The notes under the pieces were generated by a model. The model was not told the DNA's origin, made no database searches, and saw only the letters and a list, made by a program, of their open reading frames with translations. The translations under genes were made by a program, and so were the position numbers. A stretch of DNA of 64,000 nt from Pseudomonadota bacterium. Its GTDB lineage: Bacteria > Pseudomonadota > Alphaproteobacteria > Rhodospirillales > Magnetospirillaceae. The stretch covers positions 21,084-85,083 of the forward strand of contig JAEXAH010000113.1 of NCBI GenBank assembly GCA_023458315.1. The letters are read 5' to 3'. The first letter of the stretch is position 1; each line of letters starts with the position of its first letter. Positions 1 through 8,214 of the stretch are shown piece after piece.

Positions 1-20
1 ACCATATCCCGCCGCGACGT

Positions 21-55
21 AAAAAGCCCCCTTCCGTTGCCGGAAGGGGGCTTTT
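21..55 (-). terminator. Rho-independent terminator of dctA
   Basis: A 15-bp perfect stem (22-36 with 41-55) around a 4-nt loop, ending in a T-run when read on the minus strand. It lies 80 bases beyond the dctA stop codon. The A-run on the other side means it could also work in the plus direction. Confidence 0.85.
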
Positions 56-135
56 CGCCGCCAGGCGTGGGGCTTGCGAGGGTGCCCGGCGGCGTGCCGG
101 GAACCGGGGAGGAAGCTCCGGTTCCCGCAACGGGA

Positions 136-1443
136 TCAGATGCTGGCGATGGCGGGCTGGCGGAAATGGTGCTGGTATTCCTCGACCGCCTTGCTCTCGT
201 CGAATTCCTTTTCCATCTTGGCGACGACGATGGTGGCGACGCCGTTGCCGATCAGGTTGGTGATGGCGCGGGCCTCGGACATGAAGCGGTCGACGCCCAG
301 CAACAGCGCCAGCCCCTCGATGGGCAGGGTGCCGGTGGCCGACAGGGTCGCCGCCAGGGTGATGAAGCCGCCGCCCGTCACCGCCGCCGCGCCCTTCGAG
401 GTCAGCAGCAGCACCGCCAGGATGCTGAGCTGCTGGGTCAGGCTGAGGTCGATGTCGTAAGCCTGGGCGATGAAGATGGCGGCCATGGACAGATAGATCG
501 AGGTGCCGTCCAGGTTGAAGCTGTAGCCGGTCGGGATCACCAGGCCGACCACCGACTTGGCGCAGCCGAAGCGTTGCAGCTTGTCCATCATGCGCGGCAG
601 CGCCGATTCCGACGACGACGTGCCCAGCACGATCAGCAGCTCGTCCTTGATGTAGCGCAGGAAGCGCCACAGGCTGAAGCCGTACAGGCGGGCGATGCCC
701 CCCAGCACCACGAACACGAACAGCGCCATGGTGATGTAGACCGCCGCCATCAACTGGCCCAGCGACGCCAGCGACGACACGCCGTATTTGCCGATGGTGA
801 AGCTCATGGCGCCGAACGCCCCCAGCGGCGCCACGCGCATGACGATGCCGATCACCCCGAACATGGCGTGGCCGACCTTTTCCAGAAAGCCCTCGACCAT
901 CTTGCCGCGCTCGCCCATGGCGGCCAGCGCCACGCCGAACAGGATGGCGAACAGCAGGATCTGCAACAGGTCGCCCTTTTCAAAGGCGCTGATCACGTTC
1001 TCGGGGATCAGGTTCAGGAAGAAATCGATGGTCGATTGTTCCTTGGCGGCGGTGGCGTATTTGGCGATGGCCTTGGTGTCCACCTGCCCCTGGACCACAT
1101 GCAGCCCGCGCCCGGGGCCGACCAGATTGACCACGATCAGGCCGATGGCCAGGGCGAAGGTCGTCACCACCTCGAAATACAGCAGCGCCTTGCCGCCGAC
1201 CTTGCCCACCTTCTTCATGTCGCCCATGGAGGAAATGCCGGTCACGACGGTGATGAAGACGATGGGGCCGATGACCATCTTGATCAGACGGATGAACCCG
1301 TCGCCCAGCGGCTTCATCTGCACCGCCAGATCGGGGACGTAGTGCCCCAGCAACACGCCGATGGTGATGGCGGTGAGAACCTGGAAGGTCAGGTTGGTGT
1401 AAAACTTGCCTTTCGTCTTCTTCTGTGCCGGGGCAGGATGCAT
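136..1443 (-). CDS. dctA: C4-dicarboxylate:cation symporter DctA
   Basis: Inner-membrane importer of succinate, fumarate and malate, of the dicarboxylate/amino acid:cation symporter family. The 435 residues match the usual length. The serine-rich reentrant motif GTSSSESALPR lies near residue 275, the GYSFNLDGTSIY motif near 310, and DRFMSEARAITNLIGN near 390; these form the substrate and cation site in this family. The gene is divergent from dctBD, its cognate sensor and sigma-54 activator. A -24/-12 promoter and DctD-type palindromes lie just upstream, so expression should follow C4-dicarboxylate supply. Confidence 0.97.
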   Translation of the reverse strand: MHPAPAQKKTKGKFYTNLTFQVLTAITIGVLLGHYVPDLAVQMKPLGDGFIRLIKMVIGPIVFITVVTGISSMGDMKKVGKVGGKALLYFEVVTTFALAIGLIVVNLVGPGRGLHVVQGQVDTKAIAKYATAAKEQSTIDFFLNLIPENVISAFEKGDLLQILLFAILFGVALAAMGERGKMVEGFLEKVGHAMFGVIGIVMRVAPLGAFGAMSFTIGKYGVSSLASLGQLMAAVYITMALFVFVVLGGIARLYGFSLWRFLRYIKDELLIVLGTSSSESALPRMMDKLQRFGCAKSVVGLVIPTGYSFNLDGTSIYLSMAAIFIAQAYDIDLSLTQQLSILAVLLLTSKGAAAVTGGGFITLAATLSATGTLPIEGLALLLGVDRFMSEARAITNLIGNGVATIVVAKMEKEFDESKAVEEYQHHFRQPAIASI

Positions 1444-1499
1444 GACGGTTTCCTCTGGTCTGATGCCTTGCGCCCTGGGTGGGCGACGGCATCTTTAGC

Positions 1500-1514
1500 G
1501 CAAGCCCCATGCCA
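1500..1514 (-). promoter_or_regulatory. Sigma-54 promoter of dctA
   Basis: On the minus strand the sequence reads TGGCATGGGGCTTGC: a -24 TGGCAT and a -12 TTGC separated by five bases, the spacing needed by RpoN. It ends 57 bases before the dctA ATG. Only the last base of the TGGCAC element departs from consensus. Confidence 0.88.
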
Positions 1515-1555
1515 AACATGATTTTCGCGGATTTCCTGGATTCCTGGCCGCCCCG

Positions 1556-1606
1556 CGGGCGAAGCTCCGCACGCGGCGCCGGAAAGGTCGTGCGGAATTC
1601 CGCACG
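1556..1606. promoter_or_regulatory. Tandem DctD binding sites (upstream activating sequence)
   Basis: A perfect 18-bp palindrome, CGTGCGGAATTCCGCACG, lies at 1589-1606. A second copy at 1556-1573 matches it at 14 of 18 positions. Their centres are 33 bp apart, about three helical turns, so two DctD dimers would sit on one face of the DNA. The sites lie 50-100 bp upstream of the sigma-54 promoter. They resemble the TGTGCGGAAATCCGCACA type known for rhizobial DctD (recalled from the literature). Confidence 0.82.
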
Positions 1607-1687
1607 GATGCTCGGAATGTTTCGCGCGCCTTGCCATCCCGGCGCGCAAAGATGCGCGGTGATCGCGCGCCCCGACAGGAAGTTGCC

Positions 1688-3313
1688 ATGACCGCCGAAC
1701 CCGTGGCGCCGCCGCCGCCGCGCCTGCCGCTGCCGTGGCTGGCGGCGCTGGTGGTGCTGGTGCCGCTGGCGGGCTGGCTGAGCGGCTGGCTGGGCGAACG
1801 CTCGGCCATGGCCGAGGTGACGGCGGTGGCCGCCGCCCGCGCCGATCTGTACCGCACGTTGCTGCTGCGCGAACTGGATCGCCCGGCCGGGGTGCCGCTG
1901 GCCTTGGCGCAGGCGCCGCCGGTGCTGGAGGTGCTGCGCGGGCGGGGCGGCGCCGACGCCGTGGACGGGTTGAACCGCCGTCTGGCCGATCTGGTGCGTC
2001 GGGGCGACCTGACCGACCTGTACGTCATGGACCGGCGGGGCATGACGCTGGCGGCCAGCAACGCCGCCAGCGACACCAGCTTCGTCGGCAAGGATTTCTC
2101 TTTCCGCGCTTATTTCGTCCAGGCCATGCAGGGGCAGGTGGGGCACGAATTCGCCCTGGGCGCCGCCTCGCACGTGCCGGGCTATTACCTGGCCCAGCCG
2201 GTCGAGGATGGCGGCGCCGTCATCGGCGCGGTGGTGGCCAAGATCGAACTGGCGCGGCTGGAACGGCTGTGGGGCGACAATCCGGAACGGCTGTTCCTGG
2301 TGGACGGCGACCACCGGGTGCTGCTGACCGACGATCCCGACCTGCGCTTCCGCCCCATGCCGCTGGTGGGGGCGGGCTATCACGCGGTGGAAACGGAATT
2401 GCCCGGCCAGCAATGGCGGCTGGCCATCCTGACGCCGACCACGGCGGCGCGCAACCGCCGCTGGTCGTGGGCGGTGATCGGGGCAATCGGCATGTTGGCG
2501 CTGTTGCTGATCTCGCACGCGGCGGCCGAGCGGCGGCGTGGCGCCCTGGCCTTCGCCGCCTACGAGCGCGAGGCCCGCGCCCGCCTGGAAGACGAGTTGA
2601 AGCTGCGCACCGCCGAACTGGTGCAGGCGGCCAAGCTGGCGACCATCGGCCAGATGGCCACCGGCATGGTGCACGAGATCAACCAGCCGCTGGCCGCCAT
2701 CCGTTCGTTCGCGGGCAACGCCCAGCGTTTCATGGAACTGGGCCGCCTGGACCGGGTCGGCCAGAACCTGACCGAGATCGCCGGACAGGTGGACCGTCTG
2801 GCGGTGATCACCCGTCGTCTCAAGGGCTTCGCCCGCCGCCCCGGCAGCGAACTGGCGGCGGTGCCGCTGGCCCCGGCGGTGGAACGGGTGCTGGCCATGG
2901 TCGGCCCGCGCCTGCGCGAGCAGGGGGTGACGGTGGACGTGGATTACGGCCTGCGCCCGGTGGCGGTGCGGGCCGAGCAGGTGCGGCTGGAGCAGGTGCT
3001 GCTCAATCTGCTGACCAACGCCCTGGACGCCATGAAGCGCCAGGAATACGGTGCGGTCTTCGTGCGCATCGAACCGGGATCGGTCCGCACCCGGCTCAGC
3101 GTCGCCGATACCGGGCCGGGCATCGCCGCCGAGATGCTGCCCGACCTGTTCGAGCCCTTCGCCACCACCAAGCCGACCGGCGAGGGGCTGGGGCTGGGCC
3201 TGTCCATCGCCGCCGCCATCCTGCGCGATTTCGGCGGCACCCTGACCGCCGCCAACCGTGCCGAGGGCGGCGCCGTCTTCACCCTCGACCTCGCCACCGC
3301 GGAGCTTGCCTGA
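1688..3313 (+). CDS. dctB: C4-dicarboxylate sensor histidine kinase DctB
   Basis: Membrane histidine kinase that senses periplasmic C4-dicarboxylates and phosphorylates DctD. The 541 residues show a first membrane segment at about 15-35, a periplasmic sensor region, and a second membrane segment near 260-280 followed by a charged linker. The phosphoacceptor motif MVHEINQPLAAIRSFAGN follows, then an ATPase domain with NLLTNALDAM and GEGLGLGLSIA. The ATG at 1688 is chosen because AGGAAG lies just upstream and the first membrane segment follows closely. The stop overlaps the dctD start (TGATG), implying translational coupling. Confidence 0.95.
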   Translation: MTAEPVAPPPPRLPLPWLAALVVLVPLAGWLSGWLGERSAMAEVTAVAAARADLYRTLLLRELDRPAGVPLALAQAPPVLEVLRGRGGADAVDGLNRRLADLVRRGDLTDLYVMDRRGMTLAASNAASDTSFVGKDFSFRAYFVQAMQGQVGHEFALGAASHVPGYYLAQPVEDGGAVIGAVVAKIELARLERLWGDNPERLFLVDGDHRVLLTDDPDLRFRPMPLVGAGYHAVETELPGQQWRLAILTPTTAARNRRWSWAVIGAIGMLALLLISHAAAERRRGALAFAAYEREARARLEDELKLRTAELVQAAKLATIGQMATGMVHEINQPLAAIRSFAGNAQRFMELGRLDRVGQNLTEIAGQVDRLAVITRRLKGFARRPGSELAAVPLAPAVERVLAMVGPRLREQGVTVDVDYGLRPVAVRAEQVRLEQVLLNLLTNALDAMKRQEYGAVFVRIEPGSVRTRLSVADTGPGIAAEMLPDLFEPFATTKPTGEGLGLGLSIAAAILRDFGGTLTAANRAEGGAVFTLDLATAELA

Positions 3314-4641
3314 TGGATACCGTCCTGTTGGTCGATGACGACCGCCCGGTGCTGGTGGCCGGGGAACAGACGCTGGAACTGGCGGGATTTTCCGTGCTGT
3401 CGTGTTCCACCGCCGAACAGGCGCTGGACATCCTGGGCCGTGCCCGCCCCAACGTGGTCGTCACCGACGTGCGCATGCCCGGCATGGACGGGCTGGAATT
3501 GCTGGCCCGCATCCGTGCCATCGATCCGGAATTGCCGGTGGTGCTGGTCACGGGGCATGGCGACGTCGCCATGGCGGTGCGCGCCATCCGCGACGGCGCC
3601 TATGATTTCGTGGAAAAGCCGACCGCGCCGGAAATGCTGGCCGACGTGGTCCGCCGCGCCGCCGAACGCCGCCGTCTGGTGCTGGAAAATCGCCGCCTGC
3701 GTGACGAACTGGCCGGGGCCAACGACCGCACCATCATCGGTCGTACCCCGGCCATCGAACGGCTGCGCCAGACCATCGCGGCGGTGGCCGACACCGATGC
3801 CGACGTGTTGGTGTGGGGGGAAACCGGCACCGGCAAGGAACTGGTGGCCCGCGCCCTGCACGCCCAGGGGCGGCGGCGCGAGCGGCCGTTCGTGGCGCTG
3901 AATTGCGGCGCCATGCCGGAAACCATCTTCGAAAGCGAGCTGTTCGGCCACGAGGCCGGGGCCTTCACCGGCGCCGCCAAGCGCCGGGTCGGCCGCATCG
4001 AGCATGCGGGCGGCGGCACCCTGTTCCTGGACGAGATCGAAAGCATGCCGCTGGCCTTGCAGGTCAAGATCCTGCGCGCCCTTCAGGAACGGGCGGTGGA
4101 GCCGTTGGGCAGCAACGAACTGGTGCCGGTCGATCTGCGGGTGGTGGCGGCCACCAAGGTGGATCTGAAACAGGCCGCCGCCGACGGCAGGTTCCGCCAG
4201 GATCTTTTTTACCGCCTGAACGTGGTGGTGGTCAGCATTCCGCCGCTGCGCGACCGCCGCGACGACATTCCGCTGCTGTTCGGCCATTTCGTGCAACTGG
4301 CCTGCGGCCGCTACAACCGCGAGCCGCCCGCGCTGGAGGCTGGACATCTGGATCGCCTGATGGCCCACGACTGGCCGGGCAACGTGCGCGAATTGCGCAA
4401 CGCCGCCGACCGCTTCGTCCTGGGCCTGGGCCTGCTGGACGGCGACGGCCCGGTGGCGGGCGGCGACAGCCTGACCCTGCCCGAGCGCGTGGATCTGTTC
4501 GAGAAGACGGTGATCGAAACCGAACTGAACCGTCACGCCGGCAATGTCACCAAAACCGTCGAGGCCCTGGGCATCCCGCGCAAGACCTTTTACGACAAGC
4601 TGAAGCGTCACGGGCTGGTGCGGGCGGAATACGAAACCTAG
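3313..4641 (+). CDS. dctD: Sigma-54-dependent response regulator DctD
   Basis: Transcription activator of dctA, 442 residues. The receiver domain (about 1-120) carries the acidic pair VDDD and the phosphorylation site VVVTDVRMPG. The central AAA+ domain has Walker A GETGTGKE, the sigma-54 contact loop GAFTGA, and Walker B GGTLFLDEI. The C terminus holds a Fis-type helix-turn-helix (NVTKTVEALGIPRKTFYDKLKRHG). GAFTGA is intact, so it should work with RpoN, in line with the promoter in front of dctA. The stop codon shares its CTAG with the stop of the convergent CYTH gene. Confidence 0.95.
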   Translation: MDTVLLVDDDRPVLVAGEQTLELAGFSVLSCSTAEQALDILGRARPNVVVTDVRMPGMDGLELLARIRAIDPELPVVLVTGHGDVAMAVRAIRDGAYDFVEKPTAPEMLADVVRRAAERRRLVLENRRLRDELAGANDRTIIGRTPAIERLRQTIAAVADTDADVLVWGETGTGKELVARALHAQGRRRERPFVALNCGAMPETIFESELFGHEAGAFTGAAKRRVGRIEHAGGGTLFLDEIESMPLALQVKILRALQERAVEPLGSNELVPVDLRVVAATKVDLKQAAADGRFRQDLFYRLNVVVVSIPPLRDRRDDIPLLFGHFVQLACGRYNREPPALEAGHLDRLMAHDWPGNVRELRNAADRFVLGLGLLDGDGPVAGGDSLTLPERVDLFEKTVIETELNRHAGNVTKTVEALGIPRKTFYDKLKRHGLVRAEYET

Positions 4642-5111
4642 GCAGCCTCGGGGGCGCCCGCCGCGCGGGCCAGCGCGGAATTGCCGTAGGCGCTTTCCCA
4701 CGTCACCTCGCGCAGCGCCCAATCGGGGCGCAGGAACATCTGGGCAGGATGGCTCAGTTCGATCTCGCCGATGATCAGGCCGCGATGGCGGCCGTCGAAC
4801 ACGTCCACCACCCACTCCATGCCGCCCACCGGTACGGTATAGCGGGTTTTGCGGATCAGGGTGTCGGCGGGCAACGCCGCCAGCAGGTCAAGGGCGGCGG
4901 CATGGGGGATGGCGATTTCCGTTTCCTCGCGGCAACAGCCGCATTTCGGCCCCTTGCAGGTCAGGAAGCCGCCGCGATCATCCACCCGCACCCGGGCGTT
5001 GCCATCGCGGCCGGACCACAGATACCCCTGGACGATGGCCCGGCCATGACCGCGGCATTCCCGCAGGACGCGCGGTGAGGCAATGAAGCGGCGTTCGATT
5101 TCCAGGCCCAT
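4638..5111 (-). CDS. CYTH domain protein
   Basis: A 157-residue protein of the CYTH (adenylate cyclase/thiamine triphosphatase) superfamily, whose members bind triphosphates and divalent metal in a beta tunnel. The N-terminal MGLEIERRF is the ExExK signature with arginine in the last place, and it starts right at the chosen ATG with a purine-rich GGGGGAAGG upstream. Further strands carry alternating charged residues (REETEIAI, GLIIGEIEL) as in the family. A cysteine-rich patch, CKGPKCGCC, replaces the usual basic loop and is odd. The actual substrate cannot be told. Confidence 0.75.
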   Translation of the reverse strand: MGLEIERRFIASPRVLRECRGHGRAIVQGYLWSGRDGNARVRVDDRGGFLTCKGPKCGCCREETEIAIPHAAALDLLAALPADTLIRKTRYTVPVGGMEWVVDVFDGRHRGLIIGEIELSHPAQMFLRPDWALREVTWESAYGNSALARAAGAPEAA

Positions 5112-5228
5112 GACCCTTCCCCCGAAAGGCGGACACGCGATGGCGACAGGATGCCACGGCGGCATCCATGTTCAACCGCAGCGCTTTCCATGCTGCCATG
5201 CAAAAAACACCGGAAAGGGTACGAACGG

Positions 5229-5262
5229 AAAAGGCCCGGCAGGATGACCTGCCGGGCCTTTT
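5229..5262 (-). terminator. Terminator after tRNA-Met
   Basis: A 15-bp perfect stem (5229-5243 with 5248-5262) around ATGA, giving a T-run on the minus strand, 20 bases beyond the tRNA 3' end. Confidence 0.85.
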
Positions 5263-5282
5263 ACGATTTCCTCACTCTCGGT

Positions 5283-5359
5283 TGGTAGCGGGAGAGGGAC
5301 TTGAACCCCCGACCCCAGGATTATGATTCCCGTGCTCTAACCAGCTGAGCTACCCCGCC
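5283..5359 (-). tRNA. tRNA-Met (CAT), elongator
   Basis: A full 77-nt cloverleaf including an encoded CCA (5283-5285). The acceptor stem GGCGGGG pairs with TCCCGCT with a G-T at each end, the D arm is AGCTCAGCTGGTTAGAGC, the anticodon loop is ATCATAA (anticodon CAT), and the T arm is GGGGGTTCAAGTCCCTC. The overall sequence is like elongator tRNA-Met of alphaproteobacteria. An Ile2 tRNA with lysidine would also carry CAT, but the body looks like Met. Confidence 0.93.
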
Positions 5360-5498
5360 GCACCGCGTGAGGAGCGCTGATATACTGGGGTTTGAAGGGG
5401 GCGTCAAGCGTCATCGCAAGGGGAATGAAAATTTTTTGCGGCGGGGATGCGGCGCGGTGCGGCAAGGCTTATCTGCCACGGGAACAAGGAGTAGCCCC

Positions 5499-6134
5499 AT
5501 GTCTCTGTTCGGTTTCAGCAAGACCCGCATGGTATCCGCCGCCGAAGCCTTGCCCGGCCGTGACCGGGCCATGGAATTGCCCGCTGCCCATCTGGTGTTG
5601 GGAACGCCGCTGGCGCCGCCTTTTCCCGACGATTGCGCCGTGGCTGTTTTCGCCATGGGCTGTTTCTGGGGAGCCGAGCGCAAGTTCTGGAGCCTGCCCG
5701 GGGTGTATGTCACCGCCGTCGGCTATGTGGCCGGGTTCACCGCCAACCCCACCTATGACGAAGTGTGCAGCGGCCTGACCGGCCACACCGAGGCGGTGCG
5801 GGTGGTCTATCGTCCGGCCGATATCGCCTATGGCGATCTGCTGACCGTGTTCTGGGAAAACCACGACCCCACCCAGGGCATGCGCCAGGGCAACGACATC
5901 GGCACCCAGTACCGTTCGGGCATCTATGCCACCACGCCCGAGCAGCAGGCGGCGGCCGAGGCGTCGCGCGATGCCTTCCAGGCGCGGTTGCGGCAGGCCG
6001 GGCATGGCGCCATCACCACCGAAATCCTGGCGGCGCCGACGTTCTATCACGCCGAGCCTTACCACCAGCAATATCTCGCCCGGAACCCCAATGGCTATTG
6101 CGGGTTGGGCGGGACTGGCGTGCGCTGCGGTTGA
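5499..6134 (+). CDS. msrA: Peptide methionine sulfoxide reductase MsrA
   Basis: Reduces methionine S-sulfoxide in proteins and free methionine, using thioredoxin. The 211-residue product has the active-site motif GCFWGAE (catalytic Cys near residue 52), the substrate-binding YAGGxTxNPTYxxVCSGxTGHxE-like region, and a C-terminal YHQQYL followed by NGYCGLGGTG with a likely resolving cysteine. AAGGAG lies eight bases before the chosen ATG. It stands alone between a tRNA gene and a chemotaxis gene pair. Confidence 0.95.
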   Translation: MSLFGFSKTRMVSAAEALPGRDRAMELPAAHLVLGTPLAPPFPDDCAVAVFAMGCFWGAERKFWSLPGVYVTAVGYVAGFTANPTYDEVCSGLTGHTEAVRVVYRPADIAYGDLLTVFWENHDPTQGMRQGNDIGTQYRSGIYATTPEQQAAAEASRDAFQARLRQAGHGAITTEILAAPTFYHAEPYHQQYLARNPNGYCGLGGTGVRCG

Positions 6135-6224
6135 TATAGTTCCAAGGTATGTTACTGTAGCTCTGTCGGACATTGTCCTTTGTGGGACATTTCGGTGACA
6201 GTCTGGTTGTGCTAGAAGGCGCGC

Positions 6225-6524
6225 ATGTCGGGAATTCGGGACTATTTTCCTGCGGCCGTCCTGCTGGTCTTCAGCGTCGTGTGGGTGGGGGCGTTGACCG
6301 TCTGGCCGCGGGCCGGGCAGCCGGTCGCGGCGCTGTATCCGTCGGCTGCCGGGGACGGTTTCGTCCGGGCGGTCGATGCCGGGGCCGAGGCGGTCCTGGG
6401 GTTCGGCGCCTTGCCGGGGGTGGTGGTGGTTCAGGCCCAATCCCCCGATCTTGTCGACAGATTATATGAAAGCGGTGCGCTTGTGGTCGTGCGGGCTCCG
6501 GCACGCGGCGATTGCCTGCGCTGA
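6225..6524 (+). CDS. Small membrane-anchored protein, unknown function
   Basis: A 99-residue protein I do not recognise. Residues 9-27 form one hydrophobic segment; the rest is Gly/Ala/Val-rich and would be periplasmic if the N terminus is inside. AGAAGG stands six bases before the ATG. The stop lies only 14 bases before the start of the chemoreceptor, so the two genes are very likely co-transcribed. The segment GVVVVQAQSPDLVDRLYESGALVVVRAP looks like a small alternating beta/alpha fold. Confidence 0.7.
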   Translation: MSGIRDYFPAAVLLVFSVVWVGALTVWPRAGQPVAALYPSAAGDGFVRAVDAGAEAVLGFGALPGVVVVQAQSPDLVDRLYESGALVVVRAPARGDCLR

Positions 6525-6538
6525 ATGGGGATAGGGAC

Positions 6539-7996
6539 ATGGAACAGATCGCCGCCATCCGCGCCCAGACGGGCCGGTTCATGCTGGGTTTCCTGTGGCT
6601 GCACGTGCCGCTGGTGGCGGCCACCGCCGCCGCGCTGTCGGCGCCGTGGCTGCTGTTGGCGGTGGGGGCCGCGATCCTGGCGGCGGGTGCCACCCTTTGC
6701 TATCGCGTGGCGCCCACCGGCGCCGCCGCGCGCCATGCCGCGGCGGTGGCGCTGATGGCCATGGTGGCGTTGCTGGTGCTGGCCTTCGACGGCCATGCCT
6801 GGCAAATCGACCTTCACATGTATTTCTTCGCCGCCCTGGCCATCCTGACCGCCTATTGCGACTGGCGGACGCTGGTGGTGGCGGCGGGCACGGTGGCGGT
6901 GCACCATCTGGTGCTGAACTTCGCCTATCCGGCGGCGGTGTTCCCCGGCGGCGGTTCGTTCCTGCGGGTGGTGCTGCATGCGGTGATCGTGGTGTTGCAG
7001 ACCGCCGTGCTGGGCTGGGTGGCGTGGCGTCTGGTCGGGGCGCTGTCGGTGTCGGAAGGTGCCGTCGCCGAAGCCCGCGCCGCGCAGGCGCAGGCGCAGC
7101 AGGCGGCCACCGACCGTGACCGCCAGGGCGAGCAGGCCCGGCTGAAGCGTAAAGGCGAGATGGAGGATCTGGCGGCCACCTTGCAGGCCGAGGTCGGCCG
7201 CGTGGTCGGCGCCCTGTCGCAATCGGCGGCCGGGGCCAGGGTGGCGGCGGAAAAGCTGAACGCCATGGTGGACGATGTCGGCGGCAAGGCGGAAACCGCC
7301 GTCGGCAGCGCCGCCGAGGTGGCGGGCAACGTCGAGATGGTGGCGTCCTCGGCCGATCGCCTGTCCGAGACGGTGCGCGAGGTCAACGGCTTCATCGAGC
7401 AATCCATCACCATGGCGCGCGGCGCCGTGGCCGAGGTCGAACGCACCAACGCCACCGTCGAAAGCCTGTCCTCGGCCGCCCATCGCATCGGCGACGTGGT
7501 CAAGCTGATCCAGGACATCGCCAGCCAGACCAACCTGCTGGCGCTGAACGCCACCATCGAGGCGGCGCGGGCGGGTGACGCCGGCAAGGGCTTCGCCGTG
7601 GTCGCCAACGAGGTCAAGTCGCTGGCCAACCAGACCGCGCGGGCGACCGAGGATATCGGCCAGCAGATCGCCGAGATCCAGACCGCCAGCGGCGGCGCGG
7701 TGGACGCCATCCGTCAGATCGGCGGCATCATCGGCGGCATCGAAAACGCCATTTCCACCATCGCCCAATCGGCCGCCGCCCAGGGCGCGGCCATTTCGGA
7801 AATCGCCGCCAGCGCCCAGTCGGCCGCCCAAGTCACCGAATCGGTCAGCGCCAGCATCAGCGGCCTGTCGGGCGTCGCCCACCAACTGGAACGTTTTTCC
7901 GAGGAACGGGTCGGCGAGGCGGCGGTGCTGGCCGATCAGGCCGATGGTCTGTCGCGGCAGGTGGACGATTTCGTCCGGCGGGTGCGGGCGGGCTGA
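6539..7996 (+). CDS. Methyl-accepting chemotaxis protein with multi-span membrane sensor
   Basis: A 485-residue chemoreceptor. Instead of two membrane segments around a periplasmic domain, the first 180 residues hold about six hydrophobic segments with short loops, including the His-bearing stretches DLHMYFFAAL and AVHHLVLNFAY. A coiled-coil linker follows, then the signalling hairpin tip with QTNLLALNATIEAARAGDAGKGFAVVANEVK. There is no obvious C-terminal CheR pentapeptide. The ATG at 6539 has GGGGATAGGG upstream. The membrane-embedded sensor suggests input from within the bilayer (redox, quinone or gas), which is inference. Confidence 0.93.
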   Translation: MEQIAAIRAQTGRFMLGFLWLHVPLVAATAAALSAPWLLLAVGAAILAAGATLCYRVAPTGAAARHAAAVALMAMVALLVLAFDGHAWQIDLHMYFFAALAILTAYCDWRTLVVAAGTVAVHHLVLNFAYPAAVFPGGGSFLRVVLHAVIVVLQTAVLGWVAWRLVGALSVSEGAVAEARAAQAQAQQAATDRDRQGEQARLKRKGEMEDLAATLQAEVGRVVGALSQSAAGARVAAEKLNAMVDDVGGKAETAVGSAAEVAGNVEMVASSADRLSETVREVNGFIEQSITMARGAVAEVERTNATVESLSSAAHRIGDVVKLIQDIASQTNLLALNATIEAARAGDAGKGFAVVANEVKSLANQTARATEDIGQQIAEIQTASGGAVDAIRQIGGIIGGIENAISTIAQSAAAQGAAISEIAASAQSAAQVTESVSASISGLSGVAHQLERFSEERVGEAAVLADQADGLSRQVDDFVRRVRAG

Positions 7997-8006
7997 GGTC
8001 CGCTGC

Positions 8007-8050
8007 GGCCCGGCGAGGGGCAATACGTGATGCAGATTTTCTGCATCACG
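8007..8050 (+). repeat. Intergenic structured repeat, copy A
   Basis: Directly behind the chemoreceptor stop, GGCCCGGCGAGGGG (8007-8020) is followed by a 10-bp hairpin CGTGATGCAG/CTGCATCACG (8026-8035 with 8041-8050). The same GCCCGGCGAGGG block recurs at 29729 and 48847. The hairpin sequence recurs at 29761-29783, there followed by the same GGTCTAA as here. Confidence 0.7.
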
Positions 8051-8056
8051 GTCTAA

Positions 8057-8214
8057 CAGGCTGCGGAAAAAGGAGCGTCATTCCCGCGAAAGCGGGAATC
8101 CATGTGTCCGCACCCTAGATATTGCGGTGAAGTTAGTATCTTTCCCCAACATGGACCCCCGCCTTCGCGGGGGTGACGGGAAAATGGGGTGTTCAAGAGT
8201 TTTTCCGCAGCCTG
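8057..8214. mobile_element. MITE-like element with 15-bp terminal inverted repeats and CTAA target duplication
   Basis: Perfect 15-bp terminal inverted repeats, CAGGCTGCGGAAAAA (8057-8071) and its complement (8200-8214), bound a 158-bp segment with no coding capacity. CTAA directly flanks both ends (8053-8056 and 8215-8218), as expected for a 4-bp target duplication; it fits the YTAR target of IS5-group elements (established knowledge). Inside lie two REP-type hairpins: CATTCCCGCG/CGCGGGAATCC near 8089-8110 and CCCCCGCC/GGCGGGGG-like near 8156-8172, each bounded by CGTCA/TGACG and CATG. It was probably moved by a transposase encoded elsewhere. Confidence 0.8.

Noticed and set aside
1735..3312. 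A frame upstream of dctD that would extend it to 968 residues
   Set aside because: It is the wrong frame of dctB; DctD starts at 3313 with a complete receiver domain.
5283..5359. tRNA-Ile2 (lysidine-modified CAT) instead of tRNA-Met
   Set aside because: The anticodon is the same, but the body matches elongator tRNA-Met of alphaproteobacteria as I recall it. A tRNA classifier would settle it.
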